The translations under genes and the position numbers were made by a program. From the NCBI GenBank assembly GCA_963575745.1, contig CAUYUJ010019090.1:62001-126000 (forward strand): a stretch of 64,000 nt of DNA, read 5' to 3'. The stretch comes from Prorocentrum cordatum (taxonomy: Eukaryota > Sar > Dinophyceae > Prorocentrales > Prorocentraceae). Below, one piece after another: positions 11,744 to 22,379 of this stretch (positions within the stretch are counted from its first letter, which is position 1; every line of letters begins with the position of its first letter). The notes under the pieces were generated by a model. It was not told the origin of the DNA. It was given only the letters and a program-made list of their open reading frames with translations, and did not search any database.

Positions 11744-11803
11744 TGTGAGATATTCGAACATCCGCGTCAAGAAACGGTGTTTTTTTGCACCTGTAGTGGA
11801 TTG
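11744..11803 (+). repeat. D-unit internal fragment
   Basis: A short internal piece of a D-unit recognised by GCACCTGTAGTGGATTG and the preceding T-run. Both D ends are missing. Confidence 0.55.
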
Positions 11804-12082
11804 TTCCCGGGGAGCTCTCTCAGGGCTAGAAGGTTTTAGATTAGAATCTGGACGGTGGTGGTGCCTGCCAGGAGCTCCTCCACGGGGGTCCACGATCCTC
11901 GCAGCGACTCGCCCGTGCCGGCAGCGGGTCCAGGGGCGCTTCTGGCACGCGTCCACGCGTGCCTGCACGCTTGCAGGCACGCTATGAGGCGTGCCTGGTA
12001 GCGTGTTCGAAGCGCTGGAGGGGAGCCCCCCAGAGCTCTCTAGGAAAGGTTTCCCGTCCCGAGAGTGTCTTCGCTCTGCGGA
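11804..12082 (+). mobile_element. E-unit
   Basis: A plus-strand E-unit beginning TCCCGGGGAGCTC, with the palindrome near 11945-11985 more diverged than in other copies. The 3' tail is shortened to a GCTCTGCGGA remnant before a C box. Confidence 0.68.
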
Positions 12083-12272
12083 TACCTCGTGGAGCTCTTC
12101 GGCATCGATGAGCTAGAGGAATTCCGGCGCCAGTTGGAGCTAGTAACTCGTAGAGCTTCCCTTAGCAAGTTATTGCTTGGAGCTTAAGAGTAATAACTCG
12201 TAGAGCTTCCCTTAGCAAGTTATTGCTGGAAGCTTAAGAGTAATAACTCGTAGAGCTTCCCTGAGCAAGTTA
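12083..12272 (+). repeat. C box followed by B foldbacks
   Basis: A C box (12083-12144), then two complete B foldbacks and a third cut after its loop by the next E-unit. No D body follows this C box, so C can occur separately from D. Confidence 0.72.
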
Positions 12273-13500
12273 TTCCCGGAGAGCTCGCTGAGAGCTAAAG
12301 GGTTGAAGATTAGAAGCCGGACGGTGGTGGCGCCCGCCAGGAGCCCATCTCCGCCGCCCCACGATCCTCGCAGCAGCTCGCCTCAGCCGGCAACGTGTCC
12401 GGGAGAGCTTCCGGCAAGCTTCCACGCGTGCCTGCACGCGTGCAGGCACGCATGGAAGCGTTTCTGGCAGCGCTTCAGCAGCGCTGCAGGGAGCCCCCCC
12501 AGAGCACCAGAAGAGCTTTGCGAGAGCGTTCGAGCGCTCGCCAGGAAAGCTCTCTCCTGTGTGTGCCCTTTTCCCGGGGAGCTCGCTGAGAGCTAAAGGG
12601 TTTAAGATTATAAGCCGGACGGTGGTGGTGCCTGCCAGGGGCTCCTCCACGGCGCTCCACGTTCCCCGCAGAAACTCCGGCGGCCCGGCAACGTGTCCGG
12701 GAGAGCTTCCGGCAAGCTTCCACGCGTGCCTGCGTGCGTGCAGGCACGCATGGAAGCGATTCTGGCAGCGTCTCCGCAGCGCTCCAGGGGAACCCCCCAA
12801 AGCTCTCCAGGAAAGATTTCCTGTCCCCGAGATTCTCTTTTCCCGGAGAGCTCGCTGAGAGCTAAAGGGTTTAAGATTAGAAGCCGGACGGTGGTGGTGC
12901 CCGCCATGAGCTCCTCCACGGCGGTCCACATTCCCCGCAGCGACTCGCCCGGCCCGGCAACGAGTCCGGGGGAGCTTCCGGCAAGCTTCCCCGCGTGCCT
13001 GCACGCGCGCAGGCACGCGTGGAAGATTTCTGGCAGCGCTTCGGCAGCGCTGCAGGGGAGCTTCCCAGGGCCCGCCAGGAAAGATTTCCCGTCTAAAAAA
13101 TGTCTTTTCGCTCTCCGGGTTAAACGCTACCAATGCTCTCCGGGTTTTTCCCGGAGAGCTCGCTCAGAGCTAAAGGGTTTAAGATTATAAGCCGGACGGT
13201 GGTGGTGCCTGCCAGGAGCTCCTCCACGGCGCTCCACGTTCCCCGCAGAAGCTCCGGCGACCCGGCAACGTGTCCATGAGAGCTTCCGGTAAGCTTCCAC
13301 GCGTGCCTGCATGCGTGCAGGCACGCATGGAAGCGTTTCTGGCCGCGCTTCCGCCGCGCCCCAGGGGGGCCCTCCATAGCTCTCCAGGAAAGATTTCCCG
13401 TCCCCGAGGTTCTCGTTGCTCTCCGGGTTTTGGACGCGACCAAGTGGACGCTGCCAGGGTTTTTCCCGGAGAGCTCTCTGAGAGTTAAAGGGTTTCAGAA
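12273..13500 (+). repeat. Tandem array of E-units
   Basis: Head-to-tail E-units start at 12273, 12571, 12839, 13148 and 13462; the last is interrupted. Each opens with TCCCGGAGAGCTC and has a palindrome of about 40 bp with arms GCGTGCCTGC/GCAGGCACGC (near 12420-12459, 12717-12757, 12988-13024 and 13296-13333). At one junction the 3' GCTCTCCGGG of one copy faces the next 5' start as a perfect inverted repeat. Overlapping ORFs occur in several frames and do not keep one frame between copies. Confidence 0.75.
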
Positions 13501-13895
13501 TGGGAACGGCGGTAAACCGTCAACCAAGTTACCGCCGGGCACCTCGTAGAGCTCTCTCCTTATACGGCGCTCCTCCGAACACGTGAAGGAAGCTTCTGAA
13601 GCGAGAGCCGAAAAATTCGAAAAATGACGATGTTTCGGTTTTCATACAGTGGGTTCCTCCAAGTGTTTTGATAGTAATACTGGACCTATAGCCATAAAAA
13701 ATTTACCAGCAGGTGCGCCACAGCTTACTACAGGGAATAAAAATCTCATTTCTAAAAACGAACTTCAAAATTTTGCATAAAATGAAAAACACCGGCCCTA
13801 GGTTACCACATTCTTTCTTTTCGTCGAACCGGCCAACTAGCTCCACCCTGCGCCCGAATTGCTCTTAGCTCTTTGCCGAAGAGCTCTACGAGGTA
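13501..13895 (-). mobile_element. D-unit cleanly inserted in an E-unit
   Basis: A 395-bp minus-strand D-unit from TGGGAACGGCGG to CTACGAGGTA. The E-unit on the left (ending TTTCAGAA) resumes on the right (TTAGAAGCCGG) at the next expected base. The insertion therefore made no target duplication and lies at A^T in the element's orientation. This defines the D ends as 5' TACCTCGT and 3' CCCA. Confidence 0.8.
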
Positions 13896-14123
13896 TTAGA
13901 AGCCGGACAGTGGTGGTGCCCGCCAGCAGCCCATCTTCGCCCGTCCACGATCCTCGCAGCGCCTCGCCTGACCCGGCAGCGGGTTCGGGGGCGCTTCCAG
14001 CACGCGTCCACACGGGCCTGCACGCGTGCCTGGCCGTTTCAGAGACGCTGCAGGTGAGCACCCAAAGCCCGAGAAGAGCATCACGAGAGCATCGGAGGCC
14101 CCGCCAGGAATGCTTTCTGGCGC
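13896..14123 (+). repeat. E-unit, continuation after D insertion
   Basis: The remainder of the E-unit started at 13462. Its palindrome (about 13996-14030) is degraded, and the 3' tail is replaced by a B/C array. Confidence 0.65.
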
Positions 14124-14575
14124 GACTCGTAGAGCTTCCCTAAGCTAGTTGCTGGAAGCTTAAGAGTAATACCTCGTAGAGCTCTTCGTCGTCGATGAGC
14201 CAGAGGAATTCCGGCGCGGGGTGGAGCTAGTAACTCGTAGAGCTTCCCTGAGCAAGTTATTCCTGGAAGCTTCAGAGTAACTCGTAGAGCTTCCCCCAGC
14301 AAGTTATTGCTGGAAGCTAAAAGTGACTTGTAGAGCTTCCCTACGCTAGTTGCTGGAAGCTTACGAGTAACTCGTCGAGCTTCCCTGAGCAAGTTATTGC
14401 TGGAAGCGAAGAGTAATACCTCGTAGAGCTCTTCGGCATCGATGAGCTAGAGGAATTCCGGCGCGGGGTGGAGCTAGTAACTCGTAGAGCTTCCCTTGGC
14501 AAGTTATTGCTGGAAGCTAAGAGTAATAACTTGTAGAGCTTCCCTTAGCAAGTTATTGCTGGAAGCTTAAGAGTA
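14124..14575 (+). repeat. Mixed B/C array
   Basis: About seven B foldbacks with two C boxes (about 14171-14230 and 14418-14477) in tandem. B copies vary in the loop flank (CTTAGCAAG, CTGAGCAAG, CTAAGCTAG), which defines at least two B subfamilies. Confidence 0.75.
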
Positions 14576-15108
14576 GTTCCCGGAGAGATCGCTGAGAGCT
14601 AAAGGGTTTAAGATTAGAAGCCAGACGGTGGTGGTGCCCGCCAGAAGCTCCTCCGCGGCGCTCCAGAATCCCCGCAGCAGGTCGTTCGAGCCGGCGACGG
14701 GTCCGGGAGAGCTTCCGGCAAGCTTCAACGCGTGCCTGCATGCGCGCAGGCACGCAAGGAAGCGTTTCTGGCAACGATTCCGCCGCGCTCCAGGGGGCTC
14801 CCAAGGCTCTCCAGGAAAGATTTCCCGTTCCTGAGATTCTCTTCGCTCTCCGGGTTTTTCCCGGAGAGCTCGCTGAGAGCTAAAGGGTTTACGATTAGAA
14901 GCCGGACGGTGGTGGTGCCCGCCAGGAGCTCCTCCACGGCGGTCCACGTTCCTCGCAGCAACTCCGATGAGCCGGACACGTGTCCGGGAGAGCTTCCGGC
15001 AAGCTTCCACGCGTGCCTGCGCACCTGCAGGCGCGCGTGGAAGCGTTTTCGCCGGCACTTCGGCAGTGCTGCAGAGAGCTTCCCGGAGCTGTCGAGAAAA
15101 AATTCCCG
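14576..15108 (+). repeat. Two tandem E-units
   Basis: Two E-units (starting 14576 and about 14867) with palindromes near 14722-14761 and 15004-15041. At 14849-14870 the tail of the first and the head of the second form GCTCTCCGGG/CCCGGAGAGC around a T-rich loop. Confidence 0.72.
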
Positions 15109-15545
15109 GATGGCCCTTTTGTTGGCCCACATAGGGTTGTTAGAGGAGAAGCCGGCGGGTGCGCGTGCATCGCCGCACTCCCACGCTGCCCGCCCCACGA
15201 CCCCCGCAGCGGCTCGCTGAGGCTTGCAGCGAGTCCGGGAGCGCTGTTCCTAGCGTTTCCCAATACGCGTGGCGGCGGCGTTGCCGAAGCTTCCAGGCAG
15301 TCATCGCCACGGCGCTCTCAAGCTCCTACGCAGCGCTTGCGCGGTCTTCGCGCAGCGCCCCAGACATCGTCCACGGCGCCGTTCCAGACGTCTCCGACAA
15401 CGTTTCGAGCGCCTAATGCTATCCGGGTTTTTGACATAGCAAGTTTCCCGTTCCAAAGGCTCTCTTCGCTCTCCGGGTAACGCTTCCGCTGCGCTCCCGG
15501 GGGGCTCCCAAGGCTCTCCAGAAAAGATTTCCTGTCCCCGAGATG
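15109..15545 (+). repeat. GC-rich F/E-like mosaic
   Basis: GC-rich sequence resembling F-units in part (CCAATACGCGTGG and GCTATCCGGGTTTTTG) and E-units in part (CTCCAGAAAAGATTTCC). Ends are not clear. ORFs on both strands show no recognisable domain. Confidence 0.5.
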
Positions 15546-15671
15546 ACTCGTAGAGCTTCCCTGAGAGCGCAACGAAGAAGCTAAAGAGTAATACCTCATA
15601 GAGCTCTTCAGCATACCTCGTAAAGCTCTTCGGAATCGATGAGCTAGAGGAATTCCGGCGCGGGGTGGAGC
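15546..15671 (+). repeat. B and C relics before a D-unit
   Basis: A degenerate B, a short AGCTCTTC duplication and a C box (about 15615-15671) that serves as the 5' end of the next D-unit. Confidence 0.6.
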
Positions 15672-16012
15672 TAGTTGGTCGACCCGGCCAGAAAGGACAA
15701 AGTGGTAACTTTTGGGTGGTTTTGCATTTTTTTAAAAGATATTTGACAATTCATTTTGAGAAAGCAGATTCTTCGCACCTGTAAACGACTATGAGGGCCT
15801 CTCTGTCTTAGTATGAGCTCTGTAGGCGCACTTTTACTATCAAAACACTTGGCGAAACCATCTTCATGTCGACACGAAAAAAAACTTTTTTTCTTTTTTT
15901 CAGGAAATACTTCCAGAAGCTCTATCTTTCGATTCTGAGCACTCTTACGCGTGAAAGGAGCTCTAAGAGGTTTCCGGCGGTGACCAGGTTGACAGTTCAC
16001 CGCCGGCGCCAG
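15672..16012 (+). mobile_element. D-unit
   Basis: A plus-strand D-unit with H at about 15974-16005 (GTGA/TCAC type, one loop change). The body belongs to the subfamily with ACTTGGCGAAACCATCTTCA. Its inverted repeat near 15958-15968 is damaged (CTCTAAGAGG). Confidence 0.72.
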
Positions 16013-16079
16013 TCGATAAGCTAGGAGAATAACTCGTAGAACTTCCCTTAGCAAGTTATTGCTGGAAGCCTAAGAGTAA
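16013..16079 (+). repeat. B foldback with short unique lead
   Basis: A B foldback (about 16030-16078) after about 17 nt (TCGATAAGCTAGGAGAA) that look like a remnant of a C box. Confidence 0.6.
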
Positions 16080-16498
16080 TTCCCGGATAGCTCCTTGGAG
16101 AGCTGAGGGATTCAGATAAGAAGCTGGAGGTGGGTGGTGAGGGAGACACGCCCACCTCCGCCGGTCCACGATCCCCGGAGCAACTCGCCGGAGTTCGCAG
16201 CGTGTCCGGGAGCGTGGCTTTCTAGCGCTTCCCAATACGCGTGGCTCCAGGGTGCGCAAAGCGCTTCGGCAGAGCTTCGGAAGAGCTTCGGCAGTTCTTC
16301 CAGGCTCCTAGGCAGATTTCCTGGTGCGCTTTGCAGGGCCCCGCGTAACGCAAACGGCGCCCCTGAAAGCGTCTCCTGCGAGATTTCCAGCGTCCCGCGC
16401 ATCGTTTCAAGCGGCGCGGCAGAGGTCCCCGTGCGGCGTCTTGGAGCGCTTCGCGCTCCGCGTCTGGCTTCGCTGTCCGGGTTTTGGACGCTTACAAG
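16080..16498 (+). mobile_element. F-unit, full length
   Basis: The clearest F-unit: 5' TCCCGGATAGCTCC, 3' GCTGTCCGGGTTTTGG and a tail GACGCTTACAAG before T. The start and the CCGGG word form an inverted repeat set back from the 3' end, the same plan as in E, S and D. The tail can pair weakly (TTG/CAA). No coding signal is seen despite several long open frames. Confidence 0.68.
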
Positions 16499-17753
16499 TA
16501 ACTCGTAGAGCTTCCCTCAGCAAGTTATTGCTGGAAGCTTGAGCGTAATTCCGGAGCGCTGGAGAGCTAGTTGGCAAGGAAAATCTCGACGGACCTTTTG
16601 CTGACTTTTGGTCGGTTCAAAATTTTCTTCTTGAAATTCAACCATTCGTTAGAGCTCTAGTATTTTTTCCCGTGATTTTCGATCTTATTTCCGCTCGCCA
16701 TCTTGATCTCAGCTCGATCGGGTACATTTCACTGCCAAAAAGCGTCCCGGCGGGAACAGCCGTTTCGAGTCATCTTCATACGCGTTGTCGGTATTTCTTC
16801 TGGACTCGAGCTGTACGGCAGCTACAGAGCTGGTAAGCACGCCTATCGCGATCAGAATTATCAGGCGCGTTCGCCTGTTGAATCCAGAGGTCTGAACTCG
16901 GTCTGTTAGCCGAGCTAGGCCTGTAAACCTATTTGTATTATTCGAGTCGTCTGGACAGACGCTCTCGGTTTTCTGTACTGAACTCGAGCTGTAGGGCAGC
17001 TAAAGAGCTCGTAAGCACACCTATCGCATTCAGAATGAACCGGCGCGTTCGCCTGTCGAATCCAGAGGTCTGAACTCGGTCTGCTAGCCGAGCTAGGTCC
17101 GCAAATCTTTTCGTAATATTCGAGTCGTCTTGAGAGACGCTCTCGGTTTTCTGTATTTAACTCGAGCTGTAGGGCAGCTACAGGGCTCATTATCACAGAC
17201 ATCGATGAGAAATCATCAGTCGCGTTCGTTTGTTGAATCGAGAGCTCTGAACTCGGCCTGCTGCCCGAGCTAGATTCGCGAAATTATTCGTATTCTGCGT
17301 ATTATCTTGAGAAGTGCTGTTAATTTTTTGCACTTAACTCGTGCTGGGGGAGGGCTAGAGTGCTGCGGGTCACAGATATCGATTTGCACACATCAGGCGC
17401 GTCTGTTGGTCGATTCCAGAGCTCGGAACTCGGTCTGCTGCTCGAACTAGGTCCGCGAAACTATTTTATTATTCGAGTCGATATTGTCGGTTTTCTGCAC
17501 TTAACTCGGGCTGTAGGGGAGCTGCAGGGCTGGAATCACATGAGTGGATTGACAGACATCAGACGCGCCCGCCTGTCGCATTCAGAGGTCTGAACTCGGT
17601 TCGATACTCGAACTGGGTTGCGAAACTGTTTGTTTTTTCGGTTAGAGTCATCTTGAGAGGTCTGAAATCGCTTGGGGTGAAAAACTAGTCGTTCTTTGGA
17701 GTTTTTTTCCACAGCATATACTGTCAGGAAGCTCTACGAGTCTCCCGGCGGTA
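16499..17753 (+). mobile_element. S-unit with B, hairpin truncated
   Basis: A plus-strand S-unit with B at its 5' end. After GAGTCTCCCGGCGGTA it passes straight into the next S-unit, so only the left arm of H remains. Confidence 0.72.
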
Positions 17754-18847
17754 GCGCTGGAGAGCTAGTTGGCAAGAAAAATCTTCCCGCTCGCCATCTT
17801 GATCTCAGCTCGATCGGGTACATTTTACTGCTAGAAAGCGTCTCGGCGGGAACGGCCATGTCGAGTCATCTTGATACGCGTTCTCGGTATTTTGTTCTTA
17901 CCTCGAGCTGTAGGGCAGCTACAGAGCTGGTAAGCACACCTATCGCATTCAGAATTATCAGGTGCGTTCGTCTGTTGAATCCAGAGGTCTGAACTCGGTC
18001 TGCTAGCCGAGCTAGGTCCGCAAACCTATTCGTATTATTCGAGTCGTCTTGACAGACGCTCTCGGTTTTTTGTACTTAACTAGAGCTGTAGGGCAGCCAC
18101 AGAGCTGGTAAGCACACCTATCGCATTCAGATTTATCAGGCGCGTTCGCCTGTCAAATCCAGAGGTCTGAACTCGGTCTGCTAGCCGAGCTAGGTCCGCA
18201 AACCTATTCGTATTATTCGAGTCTTCTTGACAGACGCTCTCGCTTCTCTGTACTTAACTCGAGCTGTAGGGCAGCTACAGGGCTCATTGTCACAGACATC
18301 GATGGGAAATGATCAGTCGCGTTTGTCTATTCAACCGAGAGCTCTGAACTCGGCCTGCTGTCAGAGCTAGGTTCGCGAAGCTATTCGTATTGTGCGTATT
18401 ATCTTGAGAAGTGCTCTCAATTTTCTGCACTCAACTCGTGCTGGGGGAGGGCTACAGTGCTGCGATTCACAGATATCGATTTTCAGAGCTCCGAACTTGG
18501 TCTGCTGCTCGAACTAGTTTCGCGAAACTATTCTAGTATTCGAGTCGATACTGTCGGTTTTCTGCACAGACTCGGGCTGTGGGGGGTCTGCAGGGCTCGG
18601 AATCACATGAGTGTTTGCAGACATCAGACGCGCCCGCCTGTCGCATTCAGAGGTCTGAACTCGGTTTGATACTCGAAATGGGTTGCAAAACTTTTTGTTT
18701 TTTGTTAGAGTCATCTTGAGAGGTCTGAAATCGCTTCGGCTGAAAAAAAGTAGTCGTTCTTTGAGTTTTTTCCACACAATATACTGTCAGGAAGCTCTAC
18801 GAGTCCCCGGCGGTAAGAAAGGTTGACGGTTTACCGCCGGCGCCCAG
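17754..18847 (+). mobile_element. S-unit with internal deletion in head
   Basis: A plus-strand S-unit whose head jumps from AAAAATCTT to CCCGCTCGCCATC, losing about 100 nt found in other copies. H at about 18806-18839 is intact. Confidence 0.72.
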
Positions 18848-19187
18848 TTGGCCGACCCGGCCCCGACGGACAATGTGCGAACTTTGGGTCGGTTGGACGA
18901 TCTTTGTGAGAGATTTGAACATTCGTTTTGAGAACCGGTATTTTTCGCACCTGTAGTGGGTTCTTTCGCGTCTGCTAGTGAATTCTGAGGTCCGTAGGCG
19001 TAGAATTACTATCCAAACACTTGGCGGAACCGTCTTTGGATAGAAATATCAAACCGTGTTTTTTTCGAGTTTTTTGAGTCTTGCTGCATGCTCTTCCTAG
19101 ATGTGCACTGGGGAGCGCCGTGCGAAAAGAGAGCTCTACGAGGAGCCCGGCGGAAACCTGGTTGACGGTTTACCGCCGGTTCCCAGT
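18848..19187 (+). mobile_element. D-unit without C box
   Basis: A plus-strand D-unit beginning TGGCCGACCCGGCC. The terminal hairpin left arm has lost a T (CCGGCGGAAA), and the end is CGGTTCCCAG, the second of the two D 3' end types. Confidence 0.7.
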
Positions 19188-19931
19188 TCCGGCGCGCTGG
19201 AGAGCTAGTTGGCTCGAAAAAAAAGAACTGAACTTTTCACAACTTTTGGTCGGTTGAAAATTTTGTTCTCGAAATTGAATCCAGAGCTCTGAACTCGGTT
19301 TGCTAGCCGAGCTAGGTCCGCAAACCTATTCGTATTATTCAAATCATCTTGATTCGCACTGTCGGTATTCTGAACTTAACTCGAGATATAGGACAGCTAC
19401 AGAGCTGGTAAGCACGCCTCATCGACTCAGAATCATCAGACGCGTTCGGCTGTTCCAACCAGAGGTCTGAACTCGGTCTGCTAGCCGAGCCAGGTCCGCA
19501 AACGTATTATTCGAATCATCTTGATAGGCGCTCTCGGTTTCCTGTACTTAACTCGAGCTATAGGACAGCTACAGGGCTGATAGTTACAGAAACCGATTCA
19601 GAATCATCAGTCGCGTTTGTCTGTCGAATCCAGAGCTCTGAACTCAGTCTGCTGCGCGATCCAGAATCACGAAACTGTTCGTATTCTTCCAGTCATCTTG
19701 AGAGCTACTGTCGGCGTTCTGCACTTAACTCGGGCTGTAGGGAGGCTGCAGGGCGGGTAATCACAGGAATCGATTCGGAGACATCAGACGCGTCCGTCTG
19801 TCGCATTCAGAGGTCTGAACTCGGTCTGATACTCGAGTTGGGCTGAAAAACTATCCGTTCTCTGCAATTCTCTTCGACATTATATGTTGTCAGGAAGCTC
19901 TACGAGTCCCCCGGCGGTAACAAAGGTTGAC
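19188..19931 (+). mobile_element. S-unit, head-deleted
   Basis: A plus-strand S-unit in which the head is cut short near 19273 and joined to the first sub-repeat. H at about 19912-19926 onward is complete, ending CGCCCAG. Confidence 0.7.
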
Positions 19932-20350
19932 GGTTTACCGCCGGCGCCCAGTACCTCGTAGAGCTCTTCGGCATCGATGAGCTCGAGGAATTCCGGCGCG
20001 GGGTAGAGCTAGTCGGTCGACCCGGCCAGAAAGGACAAAGTGATGACTTTTGGGTGGTTTTGCGAATATTTGCAGGATATTTGACAATTCATTTTGAGAA
20101 AGCAGATTTTTCGCACCTGTAGTGGGTTATTTCGCGTCTGCCAGTAAAATTTTCAGGTCTATAGGTGCAGTATTACTATCAAATCACTTGGCGGAACCGA
20201 CGTTCAATAAAAACAGAAAAACGTGTTTTTTCGAGTTTTTTGTTTCTCGCTCCAGAATCTTTCTCTATGTGTTCCGACGATCGCCGTGCAAGAAAAGAGC
20301 TCTACGAGGTTCCCGGCGGTGACCAGGTTTACGGTTTACCGCCGGTTCCA
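19932..20350 (+). mobile_element. D-unit with C box
   Basis: A plus-strand D-unit starting TACCTCGTAGAGCTC. The hairpin loop has GTTTACGG rather than GTTGACGG, and its arms are mismatched (GTGA against TTTAC). It ends GGTTCCA and is followed by the second half of a B module. Confidence 0.72.
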
Positions 20351-20448
20351 GTTATTGCTGGAAGCTTAAGAGTAATTCCGGGGCGCTGGAGAGCTAGTTG
20401 GCAAGAAAATCTCGACGGACCTTTTGGTGACGTTTGGTCGGTTGAAAT
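20351..20448 (+). repeat. B half and S-unit head fragment
   Basis: The right half of a B foldback joined to the first part of an S-unit head, cut by the next D-unit. Confidence 0.6.
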
Positions 20449-20845
20449 CTTCGCAGAGCTCTTCGGCAAGATGAGCTAGAGGAATTCGGGCGCAGGGTGG
20501 AGCTAGTTGGCCGACCCGAGCTTAAGAGACAATGTGACGACTTGGGGTTTGTTTTTCAATCTTTGTGCAAAATTTGAAAATTCGTTTCGAGAATTCGTAT
20601 TTTTCGCACCTGCAATGGGTTATGCCGCTCTTGCCAGTAAAATTTTCGGGTCTTTAGGTGCAGTATTACTATCAAAATACTTGGGGGAACCGACGTTGAA
20701 TAAAAACAGAAACACGTGATTTTTCGAGTTTCTTGTTTCTTGCTTCAGAAGCTTTCTCCATGTGTTCCGCCGATCGCCGTGCAAGAAAAGAGCTCTACGA
20801 GGTTCCCGGCGGTAACCAGGTTGACGGTTTACCGCCGGCTCCCAG
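20449..20845 (+). mobile_element. D-unit, AAGATGAGC subfamily
   Basis: A D-unit with a variant C box (GGCAAGATGAGCTAGAGG) and a GACTTGGGGTTTG block. It is very similar to the copy at 21873-22270, so the two are recent relatives. Confidence 0.72.
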
Positions 20846-21534
20846 TTTTGTTGTCAAAATTTGAACATTCGTTAGAGCTCTAGTATTTTTTCCCATGATA
20901 TTCGATCTTATTCCCGCTCGCCATCTTGATCTTAGCTCGATCGGATAGGTTTTACTCTGTACTTAACTCGAGCTACAGGACAGCTAAAGAGCCGATACGT
21001 ACAGAATATGATTCAGAATCATCAGTGGCCGTTGTCTGTTGAATCCAGAGCTCTGAACTAGGTCTTCTGCCCGATCTAGAATCGCGAAACTATTTGTATT
21101 GTTCGAGTCATCTTGAGAGATGCTGTGGGTTCTCTGCACTTAACTCGGGCTGTAGGGGGCTGCGTGGCTGGTAATCACTGGAATCGATTCGGAGACATCA
21201 GGCGCGTCCGCCTTCCGAACCCAGAGCTCCGAACTCTGTCTGCTGACCAAACTAGGTCCGCGAAACTATTCGTATTGTTCGAGTCATCCTGAGAGGTGCT
21301 GTCGGTTCCCTGCACTTAACTCGGCCTCTAGGGGGGGCTGCAGGGCTGGTAATCACAGGAATCGATTCAGAGACATCAGACGCGTCCGCCTGTCGCATGC
21401 AGGAGAGGTCTGAAATTGGTTGGGCTGAAAAACTATTTTTTTCTCTGCAATTTTTTCCGACATTATATGTTGTCAGGAAGCTCTACGAGTCCCACGGCGG
21501 TGAGAAAGGTTGACGGTTTACCGCCGGCGCCCAG
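20846..21534 (+). mobile_element. S-unit, shortened
   Basis: A plus-strand S-unit lacking the first sub-repeat (a jump near 20954). H lies at about 21494-21527; its left arm reads CACGGCGGTGA against a TTTACCGCCGG right arm, so the stem is imperfect. Confidence 0.7.
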
Positions 21535-21872
21535 TTCGCCGACCCGGCCGAGGCGGACAATGTGACAACTTTTGGGTGGTTTTGCGAATATTTGAAAGAT
21601 ATTTGACAATTCATTTTGATAAAGCAGATTTTTCGCACCTGTAAACGACTTCGAGGGCCTCTGCGTCTTAATCTGAGCTCTCTAGATGCACTTTTACTAT
21701 CAAAACACTTGGCGCAACCATCTTTATGTCGACATGAAAAAAATCGTGTTTTCTGTCTTTCAAGAAATGCGTCCAGAAGGTCCATCTTTTCATCTTGAGC
21801 ACTCTTGCGCGTGCTAGGAGCTCTACGAGGTTCCCGGCGGTGACCAGGTTGACGGTTCACCGCCGGCGCCAG
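21535..21872 (+). mobile_element. D-unit without C box
   Basis: A plus-strand D-unit of the TTTATGTCGACATG subfamily with a perfect GTGA/TCAC hairpin near 21835-21867. Confidence 0.72.
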
Positions 21873-22270
21873 TACCTCGTAGAGCTCTTCGGCAAGATGA
21901 GCTAGAGGAATTCGGGCGCAGGGTGGAGCTAGTTGGCCGACCCGACCTTAAGACACAATGTGACGACTTGGGGTCTGTTTTTCAATCTTTGTGCAAAATT
22001 TGAAAATTCGTTTTGAGAATTCGTATTTTTCCCACCTGTAATGGGTTATGCCGCGCCTGCCAGTAAAATTTTCAGGTCTTTAGGTGCAGTATTACTATCA
22101 AAACACTTGGGGGAACCGACGTTGAATAAAAACAGAAAAACGTGATTTTTCGAGGTTTCTGTTTCTTGTTTCAGAAGCTTTCTCCATGTGTTCCGACGAT
22201 CGCCGTGCAAGAAAAGAGCTCTACGAGGTTCCCGGCGGTAACCAGGTTGACGGTTTACCGCCGGCTCCCA
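21873..22270 (+). mobile_element. D-unit, AAGATGAGC subfamily
   Basis: A 398-bp D-unit from TACCTCGTAGAGC to GGCTCCCA. It is the sister copy of 20449-20845. Confidence 0.74.
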
Positions 22271-22379
22271 GTAATTCCGGGGCGCTGGAGAGCTAGTTGG
22301 CAAGAAAAATCTCGACAGACCTTTTGGTGACTTTCGGTCGGTTGAAAATTTTGTTCTCGAAATTCAACAAGTCGTTAGA
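22271..22379 (+). repeat. S-unit head fragment
   Basis: The first 105 nt or so of an S-unit head, ending TCGTTAGA where a D-unit starts. About 31 nt of this head recur right after that D-unit. Confidence 0.65.

Noticed and set aside
12270-13443. Long ORFs in the E-unit array on both strands
   Set aside because: GC-rich tandem repeats leave several frames open by composition. The frames change between copies and overlap on opposite strands.
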